A model generated the notes under the pieces. That model made no database searches, was not told the origin of the DNA, and saw nothing but the letters and a program-made list of their open reading frames with translations. Both the position numbers and the translations under genes were made by a program. Source: Neltuma alba (taxonomy: Eukaryota > Streptophyta > Magnoliopsida > Fabales > Fabaceae). Taken from it: a stretch of DNA of 64,000 bases. Shown here one piece after another: positions 36,547 to 49,118 of this stretch (the stretch's first letter is position 1; each line of letters starts with the position of its first letter). The stretch spans positions 248,001 through 312,000 of the forward strand of contig NW_021637149.1 of NCBI RefSeq assembly GCF_004799145.2. The letters run 5' to 3'.

Positions 36547-39270
36547 TGTTTAAGTTGAACGGAGTATCTTGATGTTGAATTATAATGTGTTAATTGATAA
36601 TCCCTTAGAATGAGTTCAAAAGTAAAACGACAGATATACAACAACCAAATTTTGTTGCATCTGGACGAAAAGAACATATTCAATTAACAACAATAATTGG
36701 ATCAAGTTGGCTTTATTTTTTTTTTAAAAAAAAATAACGACTTCAAGTCGTGGAAATACTATAGTTCGATAAATTAAAATATAGTTTGAGAGAGAACTTG
36801 AGGAAGGAACGTTGTTTTGAGAATATCTCGTTGGGGTTTGCACGTTGCTATGCGTCGAAATCTGAACACGTAATTGGATCAAGTTGGCATTAAATATTAT
36901 CACATTCTTCACCACGCGAGAGTACGGAACTTGATTGCTTTTAAATATGCGTATAGTCCTATTGGTGCCTGATTAGTTTTGCGACAATTCGATTCATCCG
37001 TCACGACTTTTAACAATTTGTTCCAACCGTTAATAATTAAATTAAAATGGTGATTATATGTGTTGAACAGTACATATGGTTACATCAATCAGTCTAATCA
37101 CATACAATTGTAAAAATAAATAAATCTCCAGGTTAATTTAGTACCTCCACACACACGCACTTGATGAATTATACGAACGATTCTGGCTTGAGTAGTTCAT
37201 TATGTACGTACCATTTATATGAAGGACCAACAACTTAATTATGTGCGCATGATCAATTATTCTCACATGTACTGGTAGCTACGTTCTATCAGATATATGC
37301 TCTCAAGTTAAGATTCCAACAAGCTCCGATATTTTAAATGAATTAATCAACTAAGAAAGCCCCAGCCATTGAAGGATTTTAAGTACTCAATTCGCTGCAT
37401 TGTACTAATTAGAGCATGTTTTTCTGGGGGAAAATAGCGTAATTCTAACTCCTAAAGTCAACTAGGATTCAATTTAAGCCTGTATTTAAAAATTCATTAG
37501 TAGTATTATATAAAAGATTTTATCTGAATAGTTTACAAATTTAATCAATATGACTTTGACGAAGGTAATAAAGATGCAGGGAAGATTGCAGATTAGTGAT
37601 TATTATTGCCATGAAAGATGCCCCGATAAGGGGTGGCACAATGGGCTTGTGTGTTATCAAGCCCAAGTTTCATATGGGCTCGTTCGGTAGGGAAAAAACC
37701 CATTTACTTATTTCTGGGCCATCAAAGCCCAATAATATTATGAAGAATGTCCAAAATTTCCTCATTTTTTTTTCCCTGCATTGCATTGTTCATAATTATG
37801 AAGAATATTATTTACTTTAATTTTTTTATTGATCGATAATTTATTATTGATTGGTATTTAGTGCTTATATAAAATTAAAAAAAACGTTTTAGTTATTTTA
37901 TCTTAGATTTTATGCAAATTACGAAATTCCAATCCAATTAGTACTAATTTTAAATACTGCTTCTGGTTTTTAATATAAAAACTAGTTAATTAATTTGAAT
38001 AAATTTAAAAAAATTATTTAAATTAGATTTTTGTAATAAATAGATATTATTTTTTCTAAAATATCCTTATAGAACAAGAGGTAGTATAATATATATTGTA
38101 TTATTTATGAGCTACAATAGCATGATTCATTTTTTCAAATTTTGTCTCATGTTTATTTATCAAGTGATGGAGGGAAGCTTCAAGAATAACAGGCATCCAC
38201 TAAACCGTGTTAAGAATTGCTTGCGGTTATAGAAACATAAAGCATCATTGACAGAGACACAATAATTAACACTATTATTAAAAAAAGAAAAAATTTTAAA
38301 AAAAAGAGACAACATAATATTTTTCACTACATAAACTAAATTCTTTTGGCAACAATTCAATTAATTATTACTCTGGCTGCCCCCGATGGGAGCATATGTT
38401 GAGAATGCCATCACATCCTTTCCACTTGCAAATTAATTATAAATATCATAATTACAGATTGAAGAAAAAGTAAACAAGGATAGAAAAATCATATGCACGC
38501 CATCATTTCTCTACGTCATACTAAAATTTGATTAATATTTAATTATTTCTTACTTTATTTTTGAATTATTCTTTTCATAACATTTCATGGGGAGACTCTA
38601 TTTCATATGGGCAGTATACGAGATTAATCATTACACAAGATTTAGATGATAATTTACGTGTATCAATTTTTTTTTTTGCCAGATTTGTGTGTGTCATTTA
38701 AGAAAATTATAACAAGTTTTTTTAATAAAAGATTAAACCATATAGTATCAACCTATAATACATCTTTACACTCTGTTTTATTTAATAACACAGTAACAAA
38801 CTTTTGAAAATTATACTTCAATCACGTGCCTTGTTCTTCTCCATCCTCTGCAGTTAAACGGATTGTGGATGTCTAATGCAAGTTTCTGTGATACACGTTT
38901 GATGCAGCTAAAATAACACACATCATTTTATTAATCGTGGGAAGATTAAACCATCTGTTATGCTTATTAATCAATTCAAATATTGAAAGGTTTATATGTC
39001 TTTCACAATTAATGAAGACACACTGTTTTTTTGTTGCATTAGATCAAAGAGAATTACTATGAGGTCTCCAAAAACAATTTAATTACAAAAAAATTTTAAT
39101 GACAAAGCCTGAACCTGTTGTTATTCTCTACTCTAAAACTTGCTATTATTTACTTTTCACTTACTAATAGACTTTAAGATAATTAAATCTCTTTTTCGAG
39201 ACCTAATTGCAATTCTCTTATTGATCAATGTGTAGAATAAAAATTTATATTAGACATTCAGATAATGTTA

Positions 39271-39530
39271 CTACCTCCAGTCCTTAATATAAGACCCTAT
39301 TTGACTTTAATCTTAGCCCTAAATATAAGATCCCAATCCATTTTGTCTCTCATATTTATACATTTTTTTTTCTAAAATAGTCCTTCTAACAATAATAGTT
39401 ATAGTTAATACACTTGATTAGCAATGATATTTTAGGAAAGACAACACATATTTAGGACAAATAACTAACTTAATTTACTTCTTTAATCTCTTCAAATTAG
39501 TGAACTGACTCTTATAATTAGAATCGGAGG
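39271..39530. mobile_element. Stowaway-like MITE (A2 copy of the shared insertion)
   Basis: Ends CTACCTCCAGTCCTTAATA and GAATCGGAGG with TA on both sides. Orthologous to 29239-29489. Confidence 0.78.
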
Positions 39531-40168
39531 TAATATTTAAAAGCGAAGGCTGTGAAAAGTAAAGTTGGCCCACTCACGTTGATGGACCATCGATCAATTT
39601 CCAATACATTTCTGTACGATGAAATCACTTTATAACAAAAGTTTTATATGATCTTCCTTGTACTTTTACTCACCAAACCTTCAAACTTATCCACCTTTAA
39701 CATTTCTCAACTCAGGTAGACTAATTTTTGCATTCTTCTTTCCTTTCTGCCAAAGAATCCTCTGTATTAATGCTTTCCAAAGGATGTACTCTAACCATAG
39801 GAAATTCCTTGTACTATGAAAATGTACTTACCATCTGAAACTAATCCCATGCTCAATGTTCCTGAACCCACCCACATAGATATATACACATTTCATGCTT
39901 CTGATTTCTATTGAAACCAAAGAGAGACAAAGTCGTGTGTGTGTGAACCGACTGTGGTTGGATCAGTCAGGAAGGATTTAATTTCTTTCAAACGAGGTGG
40001 ATTATGGTTAAAAGCTTGTCCATAATTAAAAAACCACTTAAAAGAGTTACCCTCATTCAGAACCCGATAATATTGAATCTAATTCAATAACACCAAATCC
40101 CAGATAAATGTGTAAACTAACTTTTTTCCCCAAAAAAAAAAAAAGAAGGTGCGTGTATGATACATGCA

Positions 40169-42948
40169 TCATCTGATAAGGATCAAACCGATGGCGGTGA
40201 CCACGAGAGTAGAAGGGAGTCCAAACTTGAGATGGTTCCAGAAGGTCAGATTATAAGCAAGGTCAGGTACTCTGCGAGCTTGCTCACACACTATCAAGTT
40301 CGCTGCTGATCCCAAGAGGGACAGATTTCCTGCGACTGTGCTCACCCATGCTAAGATGAGCCATGCCTTCTTCTCTTTTTCACTTGAGATTGCAGCAGCC
40401 GAGGCTGCAATCCTCGCCCCCAGCAACAGAACTATTCATATGAAATCACAGCACAACAATATTCATCTCAGATATGCATATGACGCACAAGATCAAACTG
40501 GCTTTTTACATCACAGCTTATACCTATGAGGCCTGGCCTAGCTAAGTTAGGTGGATTCAAATTATTCAACTTAAATATCTTTCACAAAATGATAAGCTAG
40601 ATCACATTTTATATAGCACAATCATCCATAATGTTATTATCAGGCTTTCATTAGGTGAAATCAATTATGTTCTTTTCTGCATATCAAGTAACTACATGAG
40701 CAAAGGGTAATCGGAACATTAGTTCTTGATCTGTGCAAGTAACCTCAAGAGTGAATGCAGGCTCAAGCTCAAAGACTATCTACAGTTGCACATAAGCTGA
40801 TGAGTTAGGACCCTAGACTCCCCAACCAATGACACAGAATCACTGAATTTTAGTGTTATAGATCATGTTTCGATGATTTGCAAATTTTCGCTGAGCGCAC
40901 AGCTTCTATTGGTTTAGAGGGTGGGTCAAACTACATATCAGAACAATTTACTGGCTTGCATTTCCAAGAAATTGTCAAAAGCTGAACTTTTGGCTAATTT
41001 TTTCTTCAATTTGTAACAGGTTATCACTGCCACAAAAGGCCGCTGTCCTTTATGAAATTATAGCTTGTGGCAGCTCAAAATCACTCAGTCAATTACATTG
41101 GGAATGAAAGCCATCCAACAGAAGTGAGCTTTGCCTTTTACAATGTTTAAAAGTCTAGCTCCTTCTCAATGTTTTGCAGCAAGCACTTGACTTCCTGCAT
41201 GCGAAAAATTTTGGCAGAAATGATAGGACTTGCCATTTTGACAATGTCCAAGCCTACATTCGACTTAAAAAAAAAAACTTAGCATAGAATTTCAAATGCT
41301 TTATTAATTTGTATAAAAAAAGATTTGACTACCTGGACATGGTGAACACAGAAACTACCAGTCAGATTACCAAACTAAAATGTTGAAGGCATTCAATTTT
41401 GACACAAAAGTAATATGATATAAGTCATATGACATGAAGAATCAAAACAGAAGAAATAAATAAAACATATGGTATAATTATAATGGAAGGAAATTTGTCA
41501 ACGTACCTGTTGGTACATTTGAAGCCAAATTTGACAGGACAAGGATGACTATGGCGAGCACTGCTATTCCACTGGCACTATCTACTTTAGAATAGGGCTC
41601 CATCAAGTCCCAAAAAGCACTTGGAATTCCAGTTTTATTGAAGCCATCTACCGTTATAAACATTCCACAGAAGAATACCAGAAGTGAATATGAAACCTGT
41701 TCCAAGGGGAAAATCAGTCCTAAGCAGTTGCATAATATTCATGGGGCAACAGAATAAGCGTATCTGGCGTTTCTTGCTAGTTACAGCCTTTACCTTCTCC
41801 AAGCATGGCCTACCGTCTTTGAAATCAAGAACCACCAAAGCCAGCGCAGCCGTAATTGCAGTCCATGACATATTCATTCCCACTAGCAAAGCAACTAGCA
41901 TTCCTAATGTGATCGTGCAAACACAAGCTTTCCAGATTATGCGTTTCCATTGTGGGTTGAAAAGGTCATTTCCTTCGAAGAAGTTTGTATCACTTGGTCT
42001 ATCTGCAACTGCGAATTCCTCTGAATGGCTGTTCTCATCCCTTGTGTGGGAAGTCATGCCATTTATCTCATCCTTTAATGCGTTTGAGTTTCTTGCAGAA
42101 TCCACTGAGTTGTTGGATGCCAAATGAACTTCACCTGAGTTTCCACGGTTTCTCAGACTCTGAACCTGCGGAGAGTTTTGAATACTGCTGACAGATTCTA
42201 AATTGTTCGATTCTCGAGAATTGTGGGATGACAAGTGAGACATTGTGGCCGGAGAAAACCTATGACAATTGACCTCCTCTTCTGCTACAGCTTCTACGGC
42301 AGCATCTTCTTCATCCTTATGAGTAGACAATAACTTCCAATACATGGACAGAAGAATCAAGGCATTCACAACAATCCCCGCAAGCATAGCAAGAAGAATC
42401 CCAATCAAGAATTGACCAAATGATATGCCACTCTGAACGGCTATTACCAGATTTTGGGGGTTGCCTATTGGTGTTGCGGAGGAGCCAATATTAGCACTTG
42501 AAGCAAGAGCAAGGAGCAATGGATGGGGAGGCAAATTATGCTGCCTTGCAACTTTCAATACAAATTCAGTCAAAACAACACAAGAAGTGTCATTAGTGAA
42601 GAGAGCACTTGAGATAGCAGAAATCAGACAGATTCGACAAAGCAAGTCCTTTGCCCCTTTACTTTTCCAAGACAGTAACTTCCCCAAGTACTTGAACATG
42701 TCTGCTCTCTCAAGATATACACTCACGACCATTGTCCCAAAAAGAAGACCCAGAATTTCTAGATCAATGGCAGCATAAGCTTGATTTGGAGATAGAACTT
42801 GGAAGATGACCATAAGCATGGCACCTAAAAGGGACCCTGCAGTTCTCCCAATGGGAAGGAAAGGCACAGCAGGGAAAACTGCCAACACCCAGAAGATTGC
42901 AAAGGCAAATGAACCTAGAATCACTTTTGGAAGAGGAGCTAGTGCCAT
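40169..42948 (-). CDS. LSI2: LSI2-like silicon/arsenite-type efflux transporter, copy 2 (one frameshift)
   Basis: Exon 1 42948-41507, exon 2 40431-40169, GT-AG; about 567 residues if one extra base is ignored. The start MALAPLPKV is the conserved LSI2 start. Hallmarks: VFPAVPFLPIGRTAGSLLGA near residue 25, LFTNDTSCVVLTEFVLK, SSANIGSSATPIGNPQNLV, a long hydrophilic Ser/Asn-rich cytoplasmic loop (about 235-350), DGFNKTGIP, and the C-terminus GNLSLLGSAANLIVCEQAR. LSI2 is a plasma-membrane carrier exporting silicic acid (and arsenite in rice); the wider At1g02260-type family is less well known, so the substrate here is inferred. One extra base near 41680-41682 shifts the frame after GTGFIFT, and the shifted frame stops about 15 codons later (NGRWLQ). 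Copy 1 shows the unshifted reading there. Either this copy is a young pseudogene or the base is a sequencing error. Confidence 0.85.
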
Positions 42949-43052
42949 TATTGAAGCCAAACAAGCCGAAAACTAAATTTCAACTTCTCAAAAGATCAAA
43001 TTCAAGCATGTTAATTGAAATTCAGTGTGGGAGAATGAAATTCGATTCCCAG

Positions 43053-43805
43053 AACATAAAAAGCCAGTATTGCAAAGTTAGCATGCATTTCCATCAAGTG
43101 AGGCGAGTCTCTGCTCTTTTTGAGGGCGGGGGTTCGAATCCTCACTTGTTAAAAAGGGTACCGGAGAGGGCTTTACTTGTCGTCCGGCCCGAATCCGGAC
43201 TAGTCGATCGCTCGGGTACAACTGGCCCAAAGAGGCTGGGGCCCAGAAAAAGCGCGTTTGGATACCGGATGGTTTTATATAAAAAAAAAGAATGAATTCC
43301 CTGAAGTCCTCCTCCCTCATTTTCAGGAGATGTGGGTTGGTGACTCAAGATGCTAGACAATTCTTCAGCATCTCAGGACGTGGAGAGAACATAATTTGAA
43401 GATTGAGGAGAGAGGAGGAAGATTAATACTGTGAGATTGATACGGTGTGGTATAGGACTGATAATATAAAGGGATTGGAAAGTGGGAGTGGAATTTGAAT
43501 ATTGAAAGTGAAGTCTTTGCTGAGGGATCAAGGAGAAGTAGGCGAATATAACTGAAAACAGAAAGGAGAGGGCCGAAAAGGCGCAAGGGGATAGGAATTG
43601 GATTGAACAAGGAAGAAATTAAAATATGATTTTTTTTCTAAATACAATTCTGTACGATTTTCTTTTTTTAGCCGAAATTTTGGATTATAACGAATCATGG
43701 ATATCGGATGCCGGATGGGCGGTGCACGGGGAAATTGTATGCTTATTTCTTTTATTCTGTATAAAAGCATGCAATTTTTTTTTTAATAGACCTATCCTAA
43801 CTCTC
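43053..43805 (-). promoter_or_regulatory. Probable 5' flank/leader of LSI2-like copy 2, with a SINE inside
   Basis: Absent from A1, where GATTCCC joins directly to CTAACTCC. Part of it (about 43483-43800) recurs at about 54104-54390 in A3. On the minus strand it is C/T-rich at 43380-43610 like a plant leader, with a TATAAT-like word near 43690 upstream. So this looks like promoter and 5' UTR of copy 2. The ends are set by comparison with A1. Confidence 0.5.
43060..43292 (+). mobile_element. tRNA-derived SINE
   Basis: Contains a near-perfect RNA polymerase III B box, GGTTCGAATCC, at 43131-43141. About 40 bases upstream is a weaker A-box-like word (AAGTGAGGCGAGTC). The body is GC-rich, unlike its surroundings, and the 3' end is an A-run (TATAAAAAAAAAG). 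Those are features of plant SINEs. It is absent from A1 and I see no copy in A3, but A1 has a deletion there, so insertion timing is unclear. I could not define a target duplication. Confidence 0.6.
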
Positions 43806-43955
43806 CCCTGAGAATTAATCCTTCAACCTCCCCAACAAGATGAGTGGGGCCGGGTTATGCCATTTGAGCCGAGGCTCATTTGGACCGGATGAAATTTGAA
43901 CGTACGGTTCATTTTCATTTATAACTAAATTTCAATATTATACAATGTTGAGGTA

Positions 43956-44259
43956 CTACTCCATTCTTTATTATAAGATCTTTTTAATTAAATTAGGCAG
44001 TTTAAAAAAACAGTTAAAATTAGTTAAAAGCAATTAATATGTAGCAACTGCAGTTTTTTTGAAATATACCCCTATACATAAATGGATAAGTGTGAGAAAG
44101 TAATAGTGAGATAAATGAAGAAAAAATATATTAAATACATTAAATTATGGGTAAAATAGGAAATACTATATTAAATGCTCAGATAAACTTAAAGATGATC
44201 TTATAAAAAGGAATAAACCTGTTCAAAAAATTAGATTTTATAATAAAAAGCGGAAGGAG
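43956..44259. mobile_element. Stowaway-like MITE (A2 copy)
   Basis: Ends CTACTCCATTC and CGGAAGGAG between TA dinucleotides; paralogue of 33249-33551, absent from A3. Confidence 0.7.
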
Positions 44260-44985
44260 TACAAAATAATGTCAAGCTTGTAAAAACTATTAGCTCATAA
44301 AATAAATAATATGTTAACTTAAAAAATATAAAATAAAATAACAGTACTTAAATAGTGTTGCGTATGAAATATGCAATAAGCACATTATGTGAACCAAATT
44401 TAAACACGTGAAGTAGAGTTATGGAAAAGTTGGACCAAAAAATCATGAGGAAAAATATTTTCCCGTTCTAATAATCATGCGAGTACCATGATAAAGGCAC
44501 AAAATCACTTTGATGTATCATAAAATTAAAATATAAAAACTACACAATATCTAACTTACAATCAATAATGATGGAACTAGCAAGAAATTGACATATTTGT
44601 AGAAGAGTCAAAGTGTGTATGTATGAAAGCGATAAATGTTGAATCCGCAACATTCTTGCACTCCAAGTTTTCTGAAACTTCACCTTAGCCAAACTGACTT
44701 GTGCTTCACGTAGTTAGTTAATGCTACTGGCACAATCACTATATATCTCCAAGAGATGTATATACTTGATTGAGATTTAATCATTAACGTAATTATTCTC
44801 TCCCATCTTAACTATAAAACTTATTTAATTAATTTACAAAATTACTAAAACCAATTAAGTTAGTTATTTATCATTATTCTTTTTTAAAATATCCATCTTT
44901 TAACAAGGTTATTAAATGTGGGAGAAAAGAGATGAAGAAAAACCTTTGAAATTAACGAGGATAATTAACATGAAAAAGTATATTA

Positions 44986-45267
44986 CATACGGTCTTTAAT
45001 ATAAAAGCTGCCTGATTAATTTGAGTAGATTAAAAACGTTTGTTAAGTTAGATATTTCTAATAAATATATATTATCTTTCCTAAAATATCTTTATTAATC
45101 ATATGTATTAGTTAGAACTATTATTTGATGGACATTTAACGTGTGCAACTACTAGAATGACTACTTTAAAAAAAATAGATAAATATGATAGACAAAGTAT
45201 ATTTGAGTAATATATTTATGATCAAATTGAAAGTTCAACTAGTACTTATACTAAGGATGGGAAGTAG
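44986..45267. mobile_element. Stowaway-like MITE in M2
   Basis: Ends CATACGGTCTTTAATAT and CTAAGGATGGGAAGTAG with TA flanks; the M4 counterpart (near 55438) lacks it, although local deletion there blurs the site. Confidence 0.6.
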
Positions 45268-45534
45268 TATTAAGTGAGGAAGACAAAATTGATATTTAGA
45301 ACTAAACCATATCCATTAAATAAGTCTCATGTTTAAGAGTACCAACATTGACTTTAATGTGTTAATTGATTTAATCCCTTCGAATGAGTTCAGGAGAAAC
45401 GACAAATATGCAACAACCAAATTTTGTTGCATCTGAATGAAAAGAACACATTCAATTAACAATTACTTAATTACTAGCTAATTGACCAACAGTTTCCTTT
45501 CCATAAGTATAGATGGTGACAACTAATACTGATA

Positions 45535-45797
45535 CTACCTCCGGTTCTTAATATAAGACCTTGTATGACTTTTATTTTAGTCCTAAATATAAGACTTCAA
45601 TCCACTTTGTCTCTCATATTTATACATTTTTTTTCAAGGTAGTCTTTTTAACAATAGTAGTTATAGCCAATACACTTGATTAGCAAGGATATTTTAGGAA
45701 AGACAACACATATTTATTACAAATAACTAACTTAACTTTTTTTTCCTTAATTTCTTCAAATTAGTCAACTAGCTCTTATAATGAGGACCGGAGGTAG
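45535..45797. mobile_element. Stowaway-like MITE in M2, empty site in M4
   Basis: Ends CTACCTCCGGTTCTTAATA and GGACCGGAGGTAG, TA at 45533-45534 and 45798-45799. M4 near 55980 reads ATGATAATTATTAATATGAC, the intact empty site with one TA. Confidence 0.85.
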
Positions 45798-45875
45798 TAA
45801 TTATTAATATGACCAAAATATGGGATTAATATATTTGGTGTCTATTTTGTCCATGTATTGCTGGATATTTATATA

Positions 45876-46138
45876 CTACCTTTGGTCCTTAATATAAGAA
45901 TTCGTTTAATTTTTATTTTGGTCGTAAATATAAAACCCTAATCCATCTTGTCTCTCATATTCATCCTTTTTTTTTTCAAAGTAGTTCTTGTAATAATGGT
46001 AGTTCTAGCTAATACACTTGTTTAATAAGAATATTTTAGGAAAAACAACATCTATTTATTACAAATAACTAATTTAACTAATTTTTTTAATCTATTCAAA
46101 TTAGTCAACTAGCTTTTTATATTAAGGATCAGATGTAG
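45876..46138. mobile_element. Stowaway-like MITE in M2, empty site in M4
   Basis: Ends CTACCTTTGGTCCTTAATA and GGATCAGATGTAG between TA dinucleotides. M4 near 56055 has TTTATATAGTGCACAACC without insertion. Confidence 0.8.
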
Positions 46139-47660
46139 TAGTAGCGCACATCCAAAGCAGACATTCAATTTTTTTTTTTCCCACTTACTCATCGTGAATG
46201 GACCTATATATAAATTTAACTAGAACTCTACAGGTAGTTTTATTTTTTAACAAATAATAGAAGATTTTCCGTAGTTTCATAAATGAATTCGCGTTTGTCA
46301 ACTTGGGGAAATACTATAGTTTGATAAAATATAGTTTAAGAGATACGGAATTACAATAATGGATATATATTCTATGAAAAGAGAACTTGATGAGGAAGGA
46401 ACGTTGTTTATTTGAGAATAAGTTGTTGAGGTTTGCATGTGGCTATGTGTGACCAAATGTCTTCATACGTAATACGTCCAAATCTGAACACGTATTGGAT
46501 CGAGTGGGCACTATTGTCATATTCTCCGCCACAAAGCTTGATTGGTTTTAATTATATATATATAGTCTTATTAGTACCTGATTAATTTTGCCACAATTCA
46601 GTTTATCCGCACTACGATATCACAATGTATTCCCACCGTTAATAATTAAATTAATTGAATTAAATTGGTGCATGCGGTTACATCAATTAGTCTAATCATA
46701 ATTATAAAAATTAATTAATTTTTATATATATTGTGTCATCCAGGCTAAACACTCTAAATCAGATGGACTAAGGTGACTAAGCAGGTTAAAATATATGTAG
46801 TTGGACGTTATAGGACATATCACAATAATGTACAAATGGGAAAATAATAATAAGAACTCTAAATTCCATGAAAGAGTGACAAGCATCATGATAAAGGGGG
46901 GAAGCATTTTTTTGACATAACCAAAGGCAAAACTATGAATGTGAGGAGGAATTAATTGGTCTTCAACCTGTATTATTAGATTTTCCCAGACACTTTTGGA
47001 TAATTTTTTAAGACACAAGGTCCCAGTCATTCATATGCAAACCTCATCTGGCCTTTTTCGCGGGACATGAATAATACAGTTTAGTTGATAATATATTATA
47101 TACGGTTCAAGAGATATACATTGATTTTATTGTGTATTTTACGCAAATAATAAAACCTAATGAAGGGAACAGCACTGGAGAGGGTATAGTGACGGCTATA
47201 TAAGTCCAAATTTGAACATATATTCAAGCTGGCATTTATCGTATCATGTAATATTTGTGAGTGTGCGCGTCAGAGAGATATATGAAAGAGTATTAAAAAT
47301 ATCCGAATTATTGTTTGGTATTTTGGATTGTTTTGAGCGAATTTTTGCCAAGCTCACAGCAGACAGATTGGATCAATTACAGCTGGTCTGTCGGTGTGTG
47401 TTTGCTTAATTACGTGACATGATTAAAAATATGCACATATTATTCCACGGTCCACGATTTTTTTCAATCAAACTTACATCTAATTTACTCACACTAAGAC
47501 AGAAATGCATCTATAATAATTTTTATTTTGTTTTTAATTATTTCGCCACAGTTAAACCTGTAAAAGGTTGTTTACTCCATAATTTTGTTCGGGACACTAC
47601 TGGACGTTTAACATAGGTATTTCTCCTAACAAGAATTTTAATATTGATTTGTAGTATGTT

Positions 47661-47944
47661 TAGTTCTCATTATCATTTAGTTCATTTGTCACTTATTATA
47701 AGAAATGACTATTAAAATCATGTGATTCAAAATGTTAGTTAAATTTAATTAAAAGCAATAAATGTGCCAGATATATACATATTTTTCAATTATATTCAAA
47801 TTTGTAAAGAGAGTATATGAGAGAAATGAGTGAAAATTTAATGCAAAGAGATCATAAATAGCATATTTAACTGGGTAAAAGTAGAGAGACTGGTTTAAAT
47901 TTTTCAAACTTGTTTTTGTATATTTAGAGACAACACCGTAGAGA
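47661..47944. other. Unique AT-rich spacer
   Basis: No gene or repeat recognised between module M2 and the foldback element. Confidence 0.3.
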
Positions 47945-49118
47945 AATTGTTTCTTATAAAAAAGATGTAAGAACTAACATTTATTCTTAAAATCCAAAAG
48001 TAGTCATCTCAAAAAAAAAATCTATATTGAAAAATGAAGTGACTTTGAATCACTTTCTAGAACAATAAAACGAAGATACCTTGAATCATTTTATGGACTG
48101 ATTTGGAAAAATACATAATTATAAAGACTTGCACCCTTTTCAATATCTTAAAAAATGAAGAGGACATAAATCACTTTTTAGTATAATGAAAACAAAGAGA
48201 CTTTGAATTACTTTATGGAATAATAATTCTCAAAACTATATACTCCTTCCGATTTTAAATATAACACTCATCTTGTAGTGTAAATTACACTACAAAATGA
48301 ACCTTGTATTTAGAACTGGAGGAGTAATACACAACTCGCATCCTTCTCAATAGCTTCAAAAATGAACAGACCACAAATAACTTTTTAGAATAAAGAAAAC
48401 GAAGATATTTTGAGTTGAATCACTTTGTGGAATAATTCAAACAACTTTATGATTGTACAAACTTTCACCCCTCATCATTCCATTTCCTTACTGGCAAGAA
48501 AATTACGGAAAGCAAAGCTAATATATTTAATAAATAAATAAATTTCTTGACTGAGTATTTTTTTTTTTTATACAACTTGATTGAGTAATTTAATATTTTA
48601 AAAATTGAACTTTAATCATTTAAAAGCTCGAGCAGTCACTATCTTTTATTTTTTCGGAAGACAGACTGATAGTTATTGTACCAGTTAATAATTAATAATT
48701 AATGAATAGGAATAAAAAGCCAACAATTTGAAGCTGTCAGAGTATTCCATATGGAAGCTACTTCCATGAGCAGACATTTCTCCCACCAAGTTCGATTCCA
48801 TTACTATACTCAAATTCCATATCATACCAAATGAGGTGATTAGTTCTCTGAATTACTCTACAAAGTGATTCACAACCTCTTCGTTTTTTTTTTCAGATAT
48901 TAAAAATGGTGCATGTTTGTGTAATTATATAGTTCTCTGAATTATCCCCAAATTGATTTAGGGTCTTTTCATTTTTCAAGATATTGAAAATAATGTATGT
49001 AATTATATATTTCTCTTAATTATTCCACAAAGTGATTCACCTGCGGTCTCATCATTTTCTAAGATACAAATTTTTTAAGATGACTTTTGGATTTGAAGAG
49101 TTAATGTTATAGAAAACG
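47945..49118. mobile_element. Foldback-type element with long inverted arms made of degenerate tandem units
   Basis: The left arm (about 47945-48460) and right arm (about 48840-49118) are inverted copies. The left reads TCTTAAAATCCAAAAGTAGTC then GAATCACTTT; the reverse complement of the right reads TCTTCAAATCCAAAAGTCATC then GAATCACTTTGTGG. Inside each arm an about 110-bp unit with the words GAATCACTTTATGGAATAAT, TAATTATA and TTCAATATCTT recurs imperfectly (about four times left, twice right). No transposase is visible in the roughly 380-bp centre. Boundaries are approximate and no target duplication was defined. Confidence 0.55.
48243..48324. mobile_element. 82-bp hairpin MITE nested in the foldback left arm
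   Basis: CTCCTTCCGATTTTAAATATA at one end pairs with AATACAAGG..CTGGAGGAG at the other, and TGTAGTGTAAATTACACTACA is a near-perfect central palindrome. Flanked by TA (48241-48242 and 48325-48326). Confidence 0.65.

Larger units (their letters stand above)
35413..37414. repeat. Module M1, non-coding duplicated stretch
   Basis: Starts GAATATGCAATAAGCAC and ends TAATTAGAGCAT at the A2 junction. Close paralogue of M3 (51587-53852); more distant paralogue of M2 and M4. Shared words include AAATTTTGTTGCATCTG and GGAACGTTGTTTTGAGAA. It lacks the coding signature of any family and contains two MITEs. Confidence 0.8.
37415..44357. repeat. Segmental duplication module A2
   Basis: Second copy of the LSI2-like module, collinear with 27115-33655. 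It keeps the 5' flank (43053-43805) that A1 has lost, and lacks the A1-specific MITE. The cluster of TGGGCY/RGCCCA words at its left end (37639-37735) matches 27362-27460 in A1. Confidence 0.9.
44358..47660. repeat. Module M2, non-coding duplicated stretch
   Basis: Starts GAAATATGCAATAAGCAC and is collinear with M4 (54606-58150) to its end near TATTTCTCCTAACA. Differences are mostly MITE insertions and deletions. A frame near 47212-47409 is partly shared with M4 but has no family resemblance. Confidence 0.8.

Noticed and set aside
41635..42980. Longer N-terminus for LSI2-like copy 2 (reading MASIM..)
   Set aside because: The upstream codon is TTG, not ATG; the conserved family start MALAP is at 42948.
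43120..43150. Possible tRNA gene because of a perfect B box
   Set aside because: No cloverleaf can be drawn around it; GC-rich body and A-tail fit a SINE better.
47212..47409. Small frame sharing ELLFGILDCF with 57683-57916
   Set aside because: Both lie in duplicated non-coding M modules; starts and ends differ and no family is recognisable. I see no selection signal by eye.
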